A stretch of 42,061 bases of DNA. Origin: Oscillibacter sp. (GTDB taxonomy: Bacteria > Bacillota > Clostridia > Oscillospirales > Oscillospiraceae). The position numbers were made by a program, and so were the translations under genes. Below the pieces are notes generated by a model. The model saw nothing but the letters and a program-made list of their open reading frames with translations, was not told the DNA's origin and did no database searches. The DNA lies in NCBI RefSeq assembly GCF_028693505.1, contig NZ_JAQUVF010000021.1, positions 1 through 42,061 of the forward strand, read 5' to 3'. How positions within the stretch are numbered: position 1 is the first letter of the stretch; the number at the start of each line of letters is the position of its first letter. Below are positions 41,952 through 42,061 of this stretch, piece after piece.

Positions 41952-42061
41952 AAATGTTAGCAAAAGGTCCCCAAAAAGGTTAGCACCTTGGAGCACCTAA
42001 TGGATTGTTTGTTCAACTGGCCTCGGAGACCCAACGCTGTACTTATGGGGACCAAACAGGT
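41952..42061. other. Sequence after repA at the window edge
   Basis: No gene is visible. It holds an 8-bp perfect inverted repeat, GGTCCCCA (41966-41973) and TGGGGACC (42046-42053), and two TTAGCA copies (41956 and 41980). It may be a stem-loop or the end of another inserted element; the window stops too soon to tell. Confidence 0.4.

Overview
The host backbone is a GC-rich, spore-forming, anaerobic Clostridia chromosome. The evidence is sporulation genes of Clostridia/Bacilli type (spoIIGA-sigE, spoIIAA-spoIIAB-sigF, a SpoIIM-family gene), a nine-gene V-type ATPase operon, a flavodiiron protein and a valine T-box leader. The look is that of the Oscillospiraceae (Oscillibacter/Flavonifractor-like gut bacteria), but the species cannot be fixed from this window.

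Layout. 1-260: tRNA-Arg(ACG) on the minus strand with its promoter and terminator. 261-6635: a foreign block with different codon use. It reads as a collapsed prophage: phage early genes (HTH_38, DUF6011, a sigma-like fragment, a PD-(D/E)XK nuclease) run directly into a late tail/lysis module (reverse transcriptase, DUF6273/Fn3 tail-type protein with a diversified segment, CD1375-like small proteins, endolysin), ending in an IS30-family transposase. Several ORFs are chimeras: nuclease::reverse transcriptase, endolysin::transposase and a sigma fragment with a foreign tail. A 15-bp direct repeat flanks the block.

6.7-17.2 kb: a DivIVA-like coiled-coil gene, then the V-ATPase operon (ntpF-I-K-E-C-G-A-B-D), whose K subunit keeps the sodium-site residues, and a UPF0303 gene. 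17.3-18.6 kb: flavodiiron protein. 18.6-21.8 kb, minus strand: gltX, spoIIM-like, asnA. 21.9-26.6 kb: trpS, wecA-like, wecB and two surface/lipoproteins. 26.7-28.5 kb, minus strand: nth and a cluster of three small genes of unknown function, two of them proline-rich. 28.6-31.2 kb: rarA, an S1-domain protein, DUF951 and a 30-residue membrane peptide. 31.2-33.1 kb: spoIIGA-sigE. 33.1-37.2 kb: a Val T-box leader, two YcxB-like membrane proteins and valS. 37.3-39.0 kb: the spoIIA operon with a consensus Spo0A box.

38.9-41.25 kb, minus strand: a promoter with two LexA (SOS) boxes drives a 41-residue membrane peptide, a radical-SAM protein with a C-terminal sliding-clamp-type motif, and a TIGR03915/DUF4130 protein. 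This looks like a compact DNA-damage response module and is one of the two most interesting loci; the other is the diversity-generating-retroelement remnant at 1.5-4.5 kb. 41.3-42.06 kb: edge of a second mobile element, with a short RepA_N-type initiator containing iteron-like repeats.
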